Positions 16,315 through 24,344 of a stretch of 64,000 bases of DNA are shown piece by piece. Numbering within the stretch: position 1 is the stretch's first letter; each line of letters starts with the position of its first letter. The translations under genes were made by a program, and so were the position numbers. The notes under the pieces are model-generated. The model was given only the letters and a program-made list of their open reading frames with translations. It had not been told where the DNA came from and did not search any database. Origin of the DNA: Tsukamurella asaccharolytica (GTDB lineage: Bacteria; Actinomycetota; Actinomycetes; Mycobacteriales; Mycobacteriaceae); the NCBI RefSeq assembly GCF_007858435.1, contig NZ_VIGW01000001.1, positions 248,001-312,000 on the forward strand. Reading direction: 5' to 3'.

Positions 16315-17334
16315 ATGGTCGACGATCTGAATCTGGGCATCAACCTCGGCTACTGGACCCGTGGGCCGGAGGACCACACCGCGGCGGTGATCGCCGCCGA
16401 CGACCTCGGCTACGACTACGTCTTCACCGCTGAGGCCTACGGCTCTGACGCCTTCTCGACGCTGGCGTGGTACGGATCCCGTACGCAACGGATCAAGCTG
16501 GGCACAGCCGTCGCGCAGATCCCCGCACGCACCCCCACCGCGACCGCGATGCACGCCCTGACCATCGACGGCCTCTCCGGCGGCCGCATGGTGCTCGGCC
16601 TCGGCGCCTCCGGGCCCCAGGTCGCCGAGGGCTGGTACGGCACCCCGTTCCCCAAGCCGCTCGCCCGCACCCGCGAGTACGTGGACATCGTGCGGCAGGT
16701 GATCGCCCGCGAAGATCCGGTCACCAGCGCCGGGCCGCACTACCCGCTGCCGCTGCCCGGCGGGACCGGCCTCGGAAAGCCGCTCAAGTCCATCGCGCTG
16801 CCCGTGCGGCCGCGGATCCCGATCTTCCTCGGCGCGGAGGGACCGAAGAACGTCGCGCTCTCGACCGAGATCGCCGACGGCTGGCTTCCGCTGTTCGTCG
16901 ATCCGCAGCAGGTCGAGGCGGTCTTCGGCGAATCGCTCGCGGGTCGCTCCGCGGACTTCGAGATAGCGGCGACGGTCTCCGTCATCGTCTCCGACGATCT
17001 CGAGGCGGCGCTCACCCAGGCGAAGGTCCCGCTGGCCTTCTACATCGGCGGCATGGGCCACAAATCCACGAACTTCCACCTCGACCTCATCGGGCGGCTC
17101 GGTTTCGCCGACGCGGCGGTGGCCGTGCAGGAGAAGTTCCTCGCCGGCGACCGCGCGGGCGCCATCGCCGCCGTCCCCGACGAACTCGCCGATTCCATCG
17201 CCCTGCTGGGGCCGATCGACCGGATCGCCGAGCGCCTCGCGCTCTGGCGCGACTCCCCCGTCACGACGGTGCTGTTCAGCGGCGTCCGGGACGAGCCCAC
17301 GCTGCGCGCCCTGGCCGACGCGGCCCGGGGCTGA
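16315..17334 (+). CDS. LLM-class (F420-dependent) oxidoreductase, Rv3520c-like
   Basis: A 339-aa luciferase-like TIM-barrel protein: LNLGINLGYWTRGPEDH start, YVFTAEAYGSDAFSTLAWYGS, LSGGRMVLGLGASGPQVAEGW, KPLARTREYVDIVRQV and IPIFLGAEGPKNVALS. This is a close match in style to Mtb Rv3520c, a KstR-regulated putative F420-dependent oxidoreductase of unknown step in cholesterol use. It lies alone behind a perfect KstR operator, with no ribosome site and the ATG 10 nt after the operator. It is convergent with the next gene (3-nt gap, no room for a terminator). Confidence 0.82.
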   Translation: MVDDLNLGINLGYWTRGPEDHTAAVIAADDLGYDYVFTAEAYGSDAFSTLAWYGSRTQRIKLGTAVAQIPARTPTATAMHALTIDGLSGGRMVLGLGASGPQVAEGWYGTPFPKPLARTREYVDIVRQVIAREDPVTSAGPHYPLPLPGGTGLGKPLKSIALPVRPRIPIFLGAEGPKNVALSTEIADGWLPLFVDPQQVEAVFGESLAGRSADFEIAATVSVIVSDDLEAALTQAKVPLAFYIGGMGHKSTNFHLDLIGRLGFADAAVAVQEKFLAGDRAGAIAAVPDELADSIALLGPIDRIAERLALWRDSPVTTVLFSGVRDEPTLRALADAARG

Positions 17335-17337
17335 CCG

Positions 17338-18024
17338 TCACCGCTGGCCGAAAGTGAACGCGAGGTCCCACGGGTCGGCGTCCCACCGGCTGATCGCCTC
17401 GATCATCACGGTCGGGGCGGTCGCCACCGTCTCGGGGCCCGCCGGTGCGCTGATCGTGGCGGTCCGGTCCCATTCGTCGACGTAAGGCGCCCACAGGTCC
17501 GAGTCCCGGGGCGGCGGCGAGGTCTCGACGACGGTGACGAAGACACCGGGCTCGACGCCGGCGGGAAGCACGGCGAACAGGCAGAAGGGCTCGCGCCCCG
17601 CGTCTCGCGCGCCCCGCTCCACGACGAGGTACTCGTCGGTGGCGGCGCAGTGCTCGACCGCGCGCGTGAGCACCTCCCGGAAGTCCTCAAAAGTGGAGCG
17701 AGAGGGCCGCTTCTCCGGCCCCAGCGCGACGACCTGCTCGGCCATCGTCACGTTCCCGTCGGCGTCCCGCATCGGACCCCGAGGGCGGACGAGCAGCGCA
17801 CCGTCGGACTCGGAGAGGCGCGCCGCCTCACGGTAGCGGCCCTCCTTCCGCGAGACGCGGCCTATCCGGCCGGTCGCCTGGGCCTCGCGGAGCCAGGCGT
17901 CCCCCGGTACCGACCAGAGGCGGGAGGCACCGTCGTCCGACCAGGTGCGCACCAGGCCCCCGACGCACGGGCTGAGTTCGACCATGCTCAGGTAATCATC
18001 TTGCTGTGCATGCGATTCGGGCAT
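17338..18024 (-). CDS. Uncharacterised protein
   Basis: A 228-aa acidic soluble protein that I do not recognise. There is no signal peptide or membrane segment. Segments such as DGALLVRPRGPMRDADGN, DEYLVVERGARDAGREPFCLFAVLP and GVFVTVVETSPPPRDSDLW look like a compact alpha/beta domain. An alternative start is the internal Met (MVELSPC, 17985). It is convergent with the LLM oxidoreductase and separated by 8 nt from the upstream PPOX gene on the same strand, so it may be the last gene of the NMO-PPOX operon, but nothing in its sequence ties it to steroids. Confidence 0.6.
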   Translation of the reverse strand: MPESHAQQDDYLSMVELSPCVGGLVRTWSDDGASRLWSVPGDAWLREAQATGRIGRVSRKEGRYREAARLSESDGALLVRPRGPMRDADGNVTMAEQVVALGPEKRPSRSTFEDFREVLTRAVEHCAATDEYLVVERGARDAGREPFCLFAVLPAGVEPGVFVTVVETSPPPRDSDLWAPYVDEWDRTATISAPAGPETVATAPTVMIEAISRWDADPWDLAFTFGQR

Positions 18025-18032
18025 CGTTGACC

Positions 18033-18530
18033 CTACAGGAACGCCGCGGTCGATCCACTCACCGGCATCTCGGGCATGCCGAGCTTGCGATGGTCCCAGC
18101 TGCGCACTCGGTCGGCGCGCAGGCGCACCGCGACGCGCTTGTTCATCATCGCGTCGATGGCGGGCTTGAGTTCCGCCGAGTACGGGCCGAAGTAGCGCTC
18201 GTAGACCTGTTCACACACCGCGCGCACGGTCGCGTCGTCTTCGACGATCTCGGCCGTGCCCTCGAAGGTCACGCCGCGGAGCTGATCGTAGGACTGGCCC
18301 GACTCGATCGACGCGCTCATCGCCGGGTTGCGGCGCAGGTTCACGACCTTCTGCGATTTGGCCTTGGTCTCGATCCACAGGTCCCCGTCGATCACGGCGT
18401 ACCACATGGCAACGAGGTGGGGCACCCCGCTGATGCCTACGGTGGCGACGGTCGCGGTCCGGCTGCGCTCGATGAACTCCTCGACCTCCGCCTCGGACAT
18501 CCGGATCTGGCCGCGCTGGTTGTTTCCCAT
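18033..18530 (-). CDS. PPOX-class flavin/F420-binding protein
   Basis: A 165-aa split-barrel protein of the pyridoxamine 5'-phosphate oxidase-like family: RTATVATVGISGVPHLVAMWYAVIDGDLWIET is the typical N-terminal beta-barrel, and KSQKVVNLRRNP the cofactor phosphate-binding segment. Actinobacterial members bind F420, FMN or haem and often act as F420-dependent reductases. It starts 4 nt after the stop of the NMO-like gene, so it is coupled to it and probably shares the KstR site at 19670. An F420 link would fit the LLM oxidoreductase close by, but cofactor choice cannot be read from this sequence. Confidence 0.72.
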   Translation of the reverse strand: MGNNQRGQIRMSEAEVEEFIERSRTATVATVGISGVPHLVAMWYAVIDGDLWIETKAKSQKVVNLRRNPAMSASIESGQSYDQLRGVTFEGTAEIVEDDATVRAVCEQVYERYFGPYSAELKPAIDAMMNKRVAVRLRADRVRSWDHRKLGMPEMPVSGSTAAFL

Positions 18531-18534
18531 GGGG

Positions 18535-19638
18535 TCAGCGTGCCAGGTTCAGGCGGTCGACGGCATCCTCGAACTCGCCGACCAGCTCGGCCATGATCTC
18601 GGCGACGGGCCGCACCGCGTTCATTCGACCGACGATCTGGCCGACCGGCATAGCGACGACGGAGGGATCCCCGGAGGCGTGGATCCGGCTGTGCGCCTCC
18701 CCCACCAGGAGGTTCTGTAGGGGCATGGGCAGGGCCGACGGGGCGCCGGGCTGCTCCCAGGCGTCCGTCCACCGGGTTTTGAGCAGCCGGGCGGGCTTAC
18801 CGGAGAAGATCCTGGTGCGCACGGTGTCGGCGCTCGTCGCGGCGACCAGGGCGTCCTGCATGGTCTGCGATTGCGTATGCGTCTCGAGGTACTCGGTGGT
18901 GGTGAGCCAGTACGAGCCCATCCACACGCCCTCGGCGCCGAGGGCCAGGGCCGCGGCGATCTGCCGGCCGGAGCCGATGCCGCCCGCGGCGACGACGGTC
19001 GCGTCGTCGCCCACCTCGTCGACGATCTCCGGGAGCAGCACCATCGAGCCGATCTCGCCGGTGTGGCCGCCCGCCTCGGAGCCCTGCGCGATGACGATGT
19101 CGACGCCGTTGTCGACGTGGGCGCGGGCGTGTTTGGCGCGGCCGGCGAGCGCGGCGACCTTGACGCCGTGTTCGTGCGCGGCGTCGATGACGTCCTTCGG
19201 TGGCGAGCCGAGGGCGTTGGCGATCAACGAGATCCGATGCTTGAGCGCGACGTCGACGTGCGATCGGGCCACCGAGTGCAGCCAGCCGAGCACCCCGGCG
19301 CCGGCGGCACCGTCGGGCAGCTCCGGCACGCCGAGCTCCCGCAGGGTGCGCTCCACGAAGGCGCGGTGCTCGGCAGGGATGAGCTCGGTGAGATCGCCGG
19401 CGCTGCCCTCCGTGGGCACCTTGCTGGGCATGACGATGTCCACGCCGTAGGGCCGGCCGTCGGTGTTGGCGTCCATCCAGTCGAGGACGGCGTCGAGCTC
19501 GTCGGGGTCGTTGAACCGCACGCAGCCGAGGACGCCGAGGCCACCGGCCCGGGAGACCGCCGCGGCGACGTGCTCCGACGGGGTGAAGGCGATGACCGGG
19601 TGGTTGATGCCCAGGTCCTCGCACAGGGGTGTGTGCAT
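18535..19638 (-). CDS. Nitronate monooxygenase-family flavoprotein
   Basis: A 367-aa NMO/enoyl-reductase II type TIM barrel: TPLCEDLGINHPVIAF start, AGGLGVLGCVRF, GVDIVIAQGSEAGGHTGEIG (flavin/His motif region), VVAAGGIGSGRQIAAALALGAEGVWMGSYWL (phosphate-binding). It resembles Mtb Rv1533-type proteins. IpdC (39-40 kb here) belongs to the same superfamily, so this paralogue may also be a steroid enoyl-CoA reductase-like enzyme. It starts behind AGGAGG. A KstR-like site at 19670 with a TAATTT -10-like box faces this gene, and it is divergent from echA19. Confidence 0.8.
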   Translation of the reverse strand: MHTPLCEDLGINHPVIAFTPSEHVAAAVSRAGGLGVLGCVRFNDPDELDAVLDWMDANTDGRPYGVDIVMPSKVPTEGSAGDLTELIPAEHRAFVERTLRELGVPELPDGAAGAGVLGWLHSVARSHVDVALKHRISLIANALGSPPKDVIDAAHEHGVKVAALAGRAKHARAHVDNGVDIVIAQGSEAGGHTGEIGSMVLLPEIVDEVGDDATVVAAGGIGSGRQIAAALALGAEGVWMGSYWLTTTEYLETHTQSQTMQDALVAATSADTVRTRIFSGKPARLLKTRWTDAWEQPGAPSALPMPLQNLLVGEAHSRIHASGDPSVVAMPVGQIVGRMNAVRPVAEIMAELVGEFEDAVDRLNLAR

Positions 19639-19669
19639 GAATCCTCCTGAAGACTTCTTTCCTCCAAAT

Positions 19670-19683
19670 TAGAACCTGTTACT
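19670..19683. promoter_or_regulatory. KstR-like operator between the NMO-like gene and echA19
   Basis: TAGAACCTGTTACT keeps the AAC-nn-GTT core with one degenerate half. On the minus strand the operator's TA starts TAATTT (19666-19671), a -10-like box for the NMO gene. Confidence 0.8.
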
Positions 19684-19756
19684 GTCCGGGGAAGCGGATT
19701 CCCGCAATTGCCGATCCTCGTTCCGGCGAGGATCCTCGACTGAAGGAGCCCCCGGC

Positions 19757-20551
19757 ATGACCGACGCCCCGCACGCCCTCGTCGAGCAGCGTGGCCACAC
19801 TCTGCTCATCACGATGAACCGGCCCGAGCGCAAGAACGCGCTCACGGGAGAGATGCTGGAGATCCTCAGCGACGCCTGGGACCGCATCGACGCCGACCCC
19901 GAGATCCGCAGCGCCGTTCTGACGGGCGCGGGCGGCGCCTTCTGCGCCGGTGCGGACCTGAAGAACATGGCGAAGTCGAACCCCGGCGAGGCGATGAAGG
20001 AGGGCAGCGCCTTCGATCCGGCCCGGATCCCCGGCCTCATCAAGGGGCGCAGGCCCGGAAAACCGCTGGTCGCCGCGGTCGAGGGCGCCGCGATCGCCGG
20101 CGGCACGGAGATCCTGCAGGGCACCGATATCCGCGTCGCCGGCGAGAGCGCGAAGTTCGGCGTCTCGGAGGCGAAGTGGAGCCTCTACCCGATGGGCGGC
20201 TCCGCCGTCCGGCTGCCGCGGCAGATCCCGTACACGGTCGCCGCGGATCTGCTGCTCACGGGCCGACACATTACGGCCGCCGAGGCCAAGGAGTACGGGC
20301 TGATCGGCCACGTCGTGCCCGACGGCGGTGCGCTGGACAAGGCCCTCGAACTCGCAGAACTCATCAACGCCAATGGCCCCCTGGCCGTGCAGGCAATGCT
20401 GCGCACCATGCGCGCGACCGAGGGCATGCACGAGGAAGAGGCCTTCGCGATCGACGCGAAGGAGGGTCTGCCCGTCTTCCTCTCCCGCGACGCCAAGGAG
20501 GGCCCCCGCGCCTTCGCGGAGAAGCGAACCCCGGTCTTCGAGGGCCGCTGA
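19757..20551 (+). CDS. echA19: Enoyl-CoA hydratase EchA19
   Basis: A 264-aa crotonase: [34 protein letters not shown] (oxyanion hole), [35 protein letters not shown] (second oxyanion/catalytic Glu region). It hydrates the enoyl-CoA formed on the sterol side chain. Length and position fit Mtb Rv3516, which is likewise divergent from a KstR-controlled gene and close to a FadD. It starts behind GAAGGAG. A KstR-like site lies 73 bp upstream, and a palindromic repeat follows 4 nt after the stop. Confidence 0.82.
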   Translation: MTDAPHALVEQRGHTLLITMNRPERKNALTGEMLEILSDAWDRIDADPEIRSAVLTGAGGAFCAGADLKNMAKSNPGEAMKEGSAFDPARIPGLIKGRRPGKPLVAAVEGAAIAGGTEILQGTDIRVAGESAKFGVSEAKWSLYPMGGSAVRLPRQIPYTVAADLLLTGRHITAAEAKEYGLIGHVVPDGGALDKALELAELINANGPLAVQAMLRTMRATEGMHEEEAFAIDAKEGLPVFLSRDAKEGPRAFAEKRTPVFEGR

Positions 20552-20555
20552 CCCG

Positions 20556-20614
20556 ATTGAACGATGTTATGGAGAATCCGACCTGCGGTTTTTCTCTCCA
20601 TAACGTCGTTCAAT
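20556..20614. repeat. Palindromic stem-loop repeat, copy 3
   Basis: A 59-bp element. Left arm ATTGAACGATGTTATGGAG pairs with CTCCATAACGTCGTTCAAT (18 of 19) around a 21-nt loop with ACCTGCGG at positions 7-14. It lies in the convergent gap between echA19 and the FadD gene, with stop codons close on both sides, so it probably acts as a bidirectional terminator. Confidence 0.92.
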
Positions 20615-20622
20615 TGCGGTGA

Positions 20623-22176
20623 TCAGGCGTACAGAGCGCGGAGGGCCTTCTTGTCCGGCTTGCCGAGGGGGCTGACGGGAATGGATTCGACGAGGTCGAC
20701 AGTCTTAGGGGTGTAGACGGCGCCCTTACGTTCGCGGACCAGTTCGCGGAGCTCGTCGACGTCGACTGTCGCGCCGGCCCGTGGCACCACGACGGCCTTG
20801 ACGGCCTCGCCCCACTTCTCGTCGGGCACTCCGATCACCGCGACGGACGCGACGGACGGGTGCGTCGAAATCACATCCTCGACCTCGCGCGGGAAGACGT
20901 TGAAGCCGCCCGTCACCACCATGTCCTTCTTCCGGTCCACGATGTAGAGGTAGCCCTCGTCGTCGAACCGCCCCACGTCGCCGGTGTGCAGCCAGCCGTG
21001 CGCGGTGGCCTCGGCGGTCTGCTCCGGCTTGTTCAGGTAGCCCTGCATCACCAGCGGTCCGCGAACGCAGATCTCCCCCGGCGCACCGGGTTCGACGGGG
21101 CGGCCGGCATCGTCGAGCAGGGCGACGGTCACCCAGGGGACCGGCTTGCCGCAGCTCGCCAACCGCTCCGGCTTCGACGGGTCGTGATCGCCGCGGCGGA
21201 GCACGGAGATGGTCATGGGGCACTTGGCCTGGCCGTAGAACTGGAAGAACACGGGGCCGATGCGCTCGATCGCCTCGGCCAACCTGGTCGGCGAGATCGC
21301 CGACGCGCCGTAGAAGACGGTCTCGAGGCTGGAGAGGTCGTAGTCGCCGAACTTCGGATGGTCGAGCAGCGCGTAGATCATCGTGGGAACCAACATCGTC
21401 GCGGTGATCCGGTATTTCTCGATCGCGGCGAGCACGGCCTCCGGCTCGAACCTGGGCAGCACCACCATCGAGCCGCCGGACATGGACGTCGGGTTCCAGA
21501 ACGCGCCGCCCGCGTGGCTCAGCGGGGCGCACACCAGGAACCGGATCTCCTCCGGCCACTCCCATTCCGTGCGCTGGATGCGCAGCAACGCCGCGCCGCC
21601 GGAGTAGCTGAGCATGACGCCCTTGCTCTTGCCGGTGGTCCCGCCGGTGTACGCCAGACTCGCGGTCGACGACGGGTCGGCCGTGTGCGCCGCGAGAGGT
21701 CCTGGCTCGAACCCGGCCGCGACCGCGGTCAGGTCGACGCCGGCCTCCGTGGGCCCGAGCGACAGCAGCGTCTTCAGCCCCGGCACGCGCTCCCGCAGAT
21801 CCGCGGCGCGCTGCTCGTACAGTCGCGGGTCGTAGATCAGGGTCTCGATCCCCGCGTCCTCCATGACGTAGACGTGGTCGTCGAGCGAGCCCATCGGGTG
21901 CAGCGCCGCGAAGCGAACGCCGGTGATGAGGTTGGCGGACTGGGCGATCAGCACCTCATGCCGGTTGCCCGAGAGCATCGCCACCGGGCTGCCCACCCCG
22001 AGGCCGACGGACGCGTAGGCCTGCGTGTAGCGACTGACCTCGTCGCGCACCTGCGCGTAGGTCAGCGCGGAGTCCCCGTCGGGCCCCGCGACGTGCACGG
22101 CGACACGGTCGGGGAAGGCGGCGAGGGAGCCGAGCAGGATGTCGCCGGCGAGCGGCTCGCGATGCAGATCGTCCAT
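20623..22176 (-). CDS. Acyl-CoA ligase, FadD8-like
   Basis: A 517-aa ANL-family ligase: YTGGTTGKSKGVMLSYSGG (P-loop), CAPLSHAGGAFWNPT, ETVFYGASAISPTRLAEAI, FYGQAKCPMTISVL, WLHTGDVGRFDDEGYLYIVDRKKDMVVTGGFNVFPREVED and the terminal SPLGKPDKKAL lysine. The pattern (LHREPLAGDILLGSL, SHAGGAFW) is that of Mtb FadD8 rather than FadD19, although it occupies the place fadD19 has next to echA19 in Mtb. It starts at an ATG behind GAGGTG. A KstR-like site lies 107 bp upstream, shared with the divergent DUF35 gene. The steroid substrate is inferred. Confidence 0.8.
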   Translation of the reverse strand: MDDLHREPLAGDILLGSLAAFPDRVAVHVAGPDGDSALTYAQVRDEVSRYTQAYASVGLGVGSPVAMLSGNRHEVLIAQSANLITGVRFAALHPMGSLDDHVYVMEDAGIETLIYDPRLYEQRAADLRERVPGLKTLLSLGPTEAGVDLTAVAAGFEPGPLAAHTADPSSTASLAYTGGTTGKSKGVMLSYSGGAALLRIQRTEWEWPEEIRFLVCAPLSHAGGAFWNPTSMSGGSMVVLPRFEPEAVLAAIEKYRITATMLVPTMIYALLDHPKFGDYDLSSLETVFYGASAISPTRLAEAIERIGPVFFQFYGQAKCPMTISVLRRGDHDPSKPERLASCGKPVPWVTVALLDDAGRPVEPGAPGEICVRGPLVMQGYLNKPEQTAEATAHGWLHTGDVGRFDDEGYLYIVDRKKDMVVTGGFNVFPREVEDVISTHPSVASVAVIGVPDEKWGEAVKAVVVPRAGATVDVDELRELVRERKGAVYTPKTVDLVESIPVSPLGKPDKKALRALYA

Positions 22177-22283
22177 GGAACACCTCGTGGATCGTGACGG
22201 GAGTATCGGCGCGGAACGCTGTACGAACTCGTCCCACGGTAAGGGCTGAGCGCCGATTCCGAGATATCCTTGCGCCAAAAAGT

Positions 22284-22297
22284 TAGAACATGTTTCA
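22284..22297. promoter_or_regulatory. KstR-like operator before the DUF35-ltp4-ltp3 operon
   Basis: TAGAACATGTTTCA, with an AAC-nn-GTT core, ends 8 nt before the GTG start of the DUF35 gene. It may also serve the divergent FadD8-like gene. Confidence 0.87.
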
Positions 22298-22305
22298 CTC
22301 GTGAG

Positions 22306-23268
22306 GTGACCGCAGATCCGCAGACTCTCTCGGCGCCGATGCACCTGTCCTTCGACTACACCAGGTCACTCGGACCAGTCCTGGGTGCGTTCATGACGAA
22401 CCTCCGGGAGCGCCGCATCGTCGGTACCCGGGACGCGGCCGGACGGGTGCACGTCCCGCCGCTGGAGTTCGATCCCGACACCACCGCCGCTCTCACCGAG
22501 ATCGTTCCGGTCTCCGACTCCGGCACGGTGACCAGTTGGACCTGGAACGCGCACCCCGTCGACGGGCAGCCCTTCGACCGACCCTTCGCCTACGCCCTCA
22601 TCAGGCTCGACGGTGCCGACACCTCCCTCCTGCACGCCGTCGACGTCGCGGGTCCCGAGGACATCACGACCGGCATGCGGGTGCACGCCCGCTGGGCCGC
22701 GGAGACGACCGGTGCCATCGGCGACATCACGCACTTCGTCCCGGGCGAGGGCGACGGGGTGCCCGAGGTCGCCTTACCGCCGGGCGAGCCGATCGAGATC
22801 CTCACCACCCCCGTCGCGCTGCGGCTCGAGCACTCGGCCTCCGTGCCGGAGACCCGGTACCTGCGGGCTCTCGCGGAGGGCCGGCTGCTGGGTCAGCAGT
22901 GCGGGACGTGCGGCAATGTCTACGTCCCGCCCCGCAACGCCTGCCCGATCGACGGCGTCCCCACGACGGAGGAAGTGGACCTCCCGGACACCGGCGTGAT
23001 CACCACCTTCTGCGTGGTCAACGTGCCCTTCCAGGGGCAGCGGATCAAGCCTCCGTACGTCGCCGCCTACGTCCTGATCGACGGTGCCGACATCCCGTTC
23101 CTGCACCTCGTCCTCGGCTGCGACCCGTCCGAGGTGCGGATGGGCATGCGCGTGCGGGCGGTGTGGAAGCCGCGCGAGGAGTGGACCGAGAGTCCCGGCA
23201 ACATCTCGCATTTCGAACCGACCGGTGAGCCGGACGCCCCCTACTCCAGTTACGAGAAGCACCTGTGA
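22306..23268 (+). CDS. Tandem OB-fold/DUF35 zinc-ribbon protein (Rv3521-like), aldolase partner
   Basis: A 320-aa protein with two similar halves. The N-terminal half (about 1-150) has an OB-fold-like FAYALIRLDGADTSLLHAV...GMRVHARW without cysteines; the C-terminal half (about 180-305) has the rubredoxin-like knuckle C199-x2-C202...C213 followed by an OB fold (YVAAYVLIDGADIPFLHLV...GMRVRAVW). DUF35 proteins partner thiolase-like aldolases (as ChsH2 does for Ltp2) and activate them. It overlaps ltp4 by 4 bp. The GTG at 22306 is chosen because it is 8 nt from the KstR operator; no ribosome site is evident. It is equivalent by position to Mtb Rv3521, upstream of Rv3522 and Rv3523. Confidence 0.8.
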   Translation: MTADPQTLSAPMHLSFDYTRSLGPVLGAFMTNLRERRIVGTRDAAGRVHVPPLEFDPDTTAALTEIVPVSDSGTVTSWTWNAHPVDGQPFDRPFAYALIRLDGADTSLLHAVDVAGPEDITTGMRVHARWAAETTGAIGDITHFVPGEGDGVPEVALPPGEPIEILTTPVALRLEHSASVPETRYLRALAEGRLLGQQCGTCGNVYVPPRNACPIDGVPTTEEVDLPDTGVITTFCVVNVPFQGQRIKPPYVAAYVLIDGADIPFLHLVLGCDPSEVRMGMRVRAVWKPREEWTESPGNISHFEPTGEPDAPYSSYEKHL

Positions 23269-24344
23269 GCACACGCACCTGCACCGATCCGGACGGCTCC
23301 GTCGCCGTCGTCGGCTATGCCGCCACCCCGTGGCTTCGCGCCGCGCAGACCACCACCAACGGCGTGGAGATGCTGATCCCGCTGTTCGCCGACGTCTTCG
23401 CCCAGACCGGACTCACCAAGTCCGACATCGGCTTCTGGTGCTCCGGTTCGTCGGACTACCTTGCGGGCCGTGCGTTCTCCTTCATCGCGGCGATCGACTC
23501 CATCGGTGCGGTGCCGCCGATCAACGAGTCGCACGTGGAGATGGACGCCGCGTGGGCGCTGTACGAGGCATGGGTGAAGATCCGCACCGGCGAGGTCGAC
23601 ACCGCCCTCGTCTACGGCTTCGGCAAGTCCTCCGCCGGCGTCCTGCGCCGCACGCTCACCATGCAGCTCGACCCGTACACCGTCGCGCCGCTGTGGCCCG
23701 ACTCGGTCTCCGTCGCCGCCCTGCAGGCCCGCGCGGGCATCGATTCCGGCGCGTGGACAGAGGCCGACATGGCGGCCGTCGCCGCCCGCAGCCTCTCCGA
23801 CGCCACCGCGAATCCCTCGGCGCAGGTCTCGCGCACCGTCGACGCCGAGACACTCCTGGCCGAGCCGCTCTGGGCAGATCCGCTGCGCCGGCACGATATC
23901 GCGCCCGTCACCGACGGTGCCGCGGTCGCGATCCTCGCCTCCGCCGAACGCGCCCGCGAGATACGGGAGAACCCCGCGTTCATCACCGGCCTCGAGCATC
24001 GGATCGACTCCCCCGCCATGGGCTCGCGCGACCTCACCCTATCGCCGTCGACCACCGCCGCGGCGCGCGCCGCCGGAACGGACGGCGTGCAGGTCGCCGA
24101 GCTGCACGCCCCGTTCACGCACCAGGAACTCATCCTGCGCAGGGCGATCGGGCTCGGCGACGACGTCCGGATCAACCCGTCCGGCGGGGCGCTCGTGGGG
24201 AACCCGATGTTCTCCGCCGGTCTCGCCCGGATCGGCGAGGCCGCCCGCGCCGTGTGGAACGGCGACGCCGACCGCGTGCTGGCACACGCCACCGGCGGAC
24301 ACGCCCTGCAGCAGAACCTGATCGCCGTGATGGAGGCTAAGTGA
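23265..24344 (+). CDS. ltp4: Thiolase-like steroid side-chain aldolase Ltp4
   Basis: A 359-aa SCP-x/thiolase-fold protein: GVEMLIPLFADVFAQTGLTKSDIGFWCSGSSDY, NESHVEMDAAWALYEAW, VAELHAPFTHQELILRRAIGL, NPSGGALVGNPMFSAGLARIGEA and a terminal GGHALQQNLIAVM. The position that carries the nucleophilic Cys in true thiolases is not Cys, which fits retro-aldol cleavage rather than thiolysis. Ltp3 and Ltp4 are needed for C24-branched (phytosterol) side chains in Rhodococcus. The GTG start overlaps the DUF35 stop; the TGA overlaps the ltp3 ATG by 1 nt, so the three gene products probably form one complex. Confidence 0.82.
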   Translation: MSTRTCTDPDGSVAVVGYAATPWLRAAQTTTNGVEMLIPLFADVFAQTGLTKSDIGFWCSGSSDYLAGRAFSFIAAIDSIGAVPPINESHVEMDAAWALYEAWVKIRTGEVDTALVYGFGKSSAGVLRRTLTMQLDPYTVAPLWPDSVSVAALQARAGIDSGAWTEADMAAVAARSLSDATANPSAQVSRTVDAETLLAEPLWADPLRRHDIAPVTDGAAVAILASAERAREIRENPAFITGLEHRIDSPAMGSRDLTLSPSTTAAARAAGTDGVQVAELHAPFTHQELILRRAIGLGDDVRINPSGGALVGNPMFSAGLARIGEAARAVWNGDADRVLAHATGGHALQQNLIAVMEAK

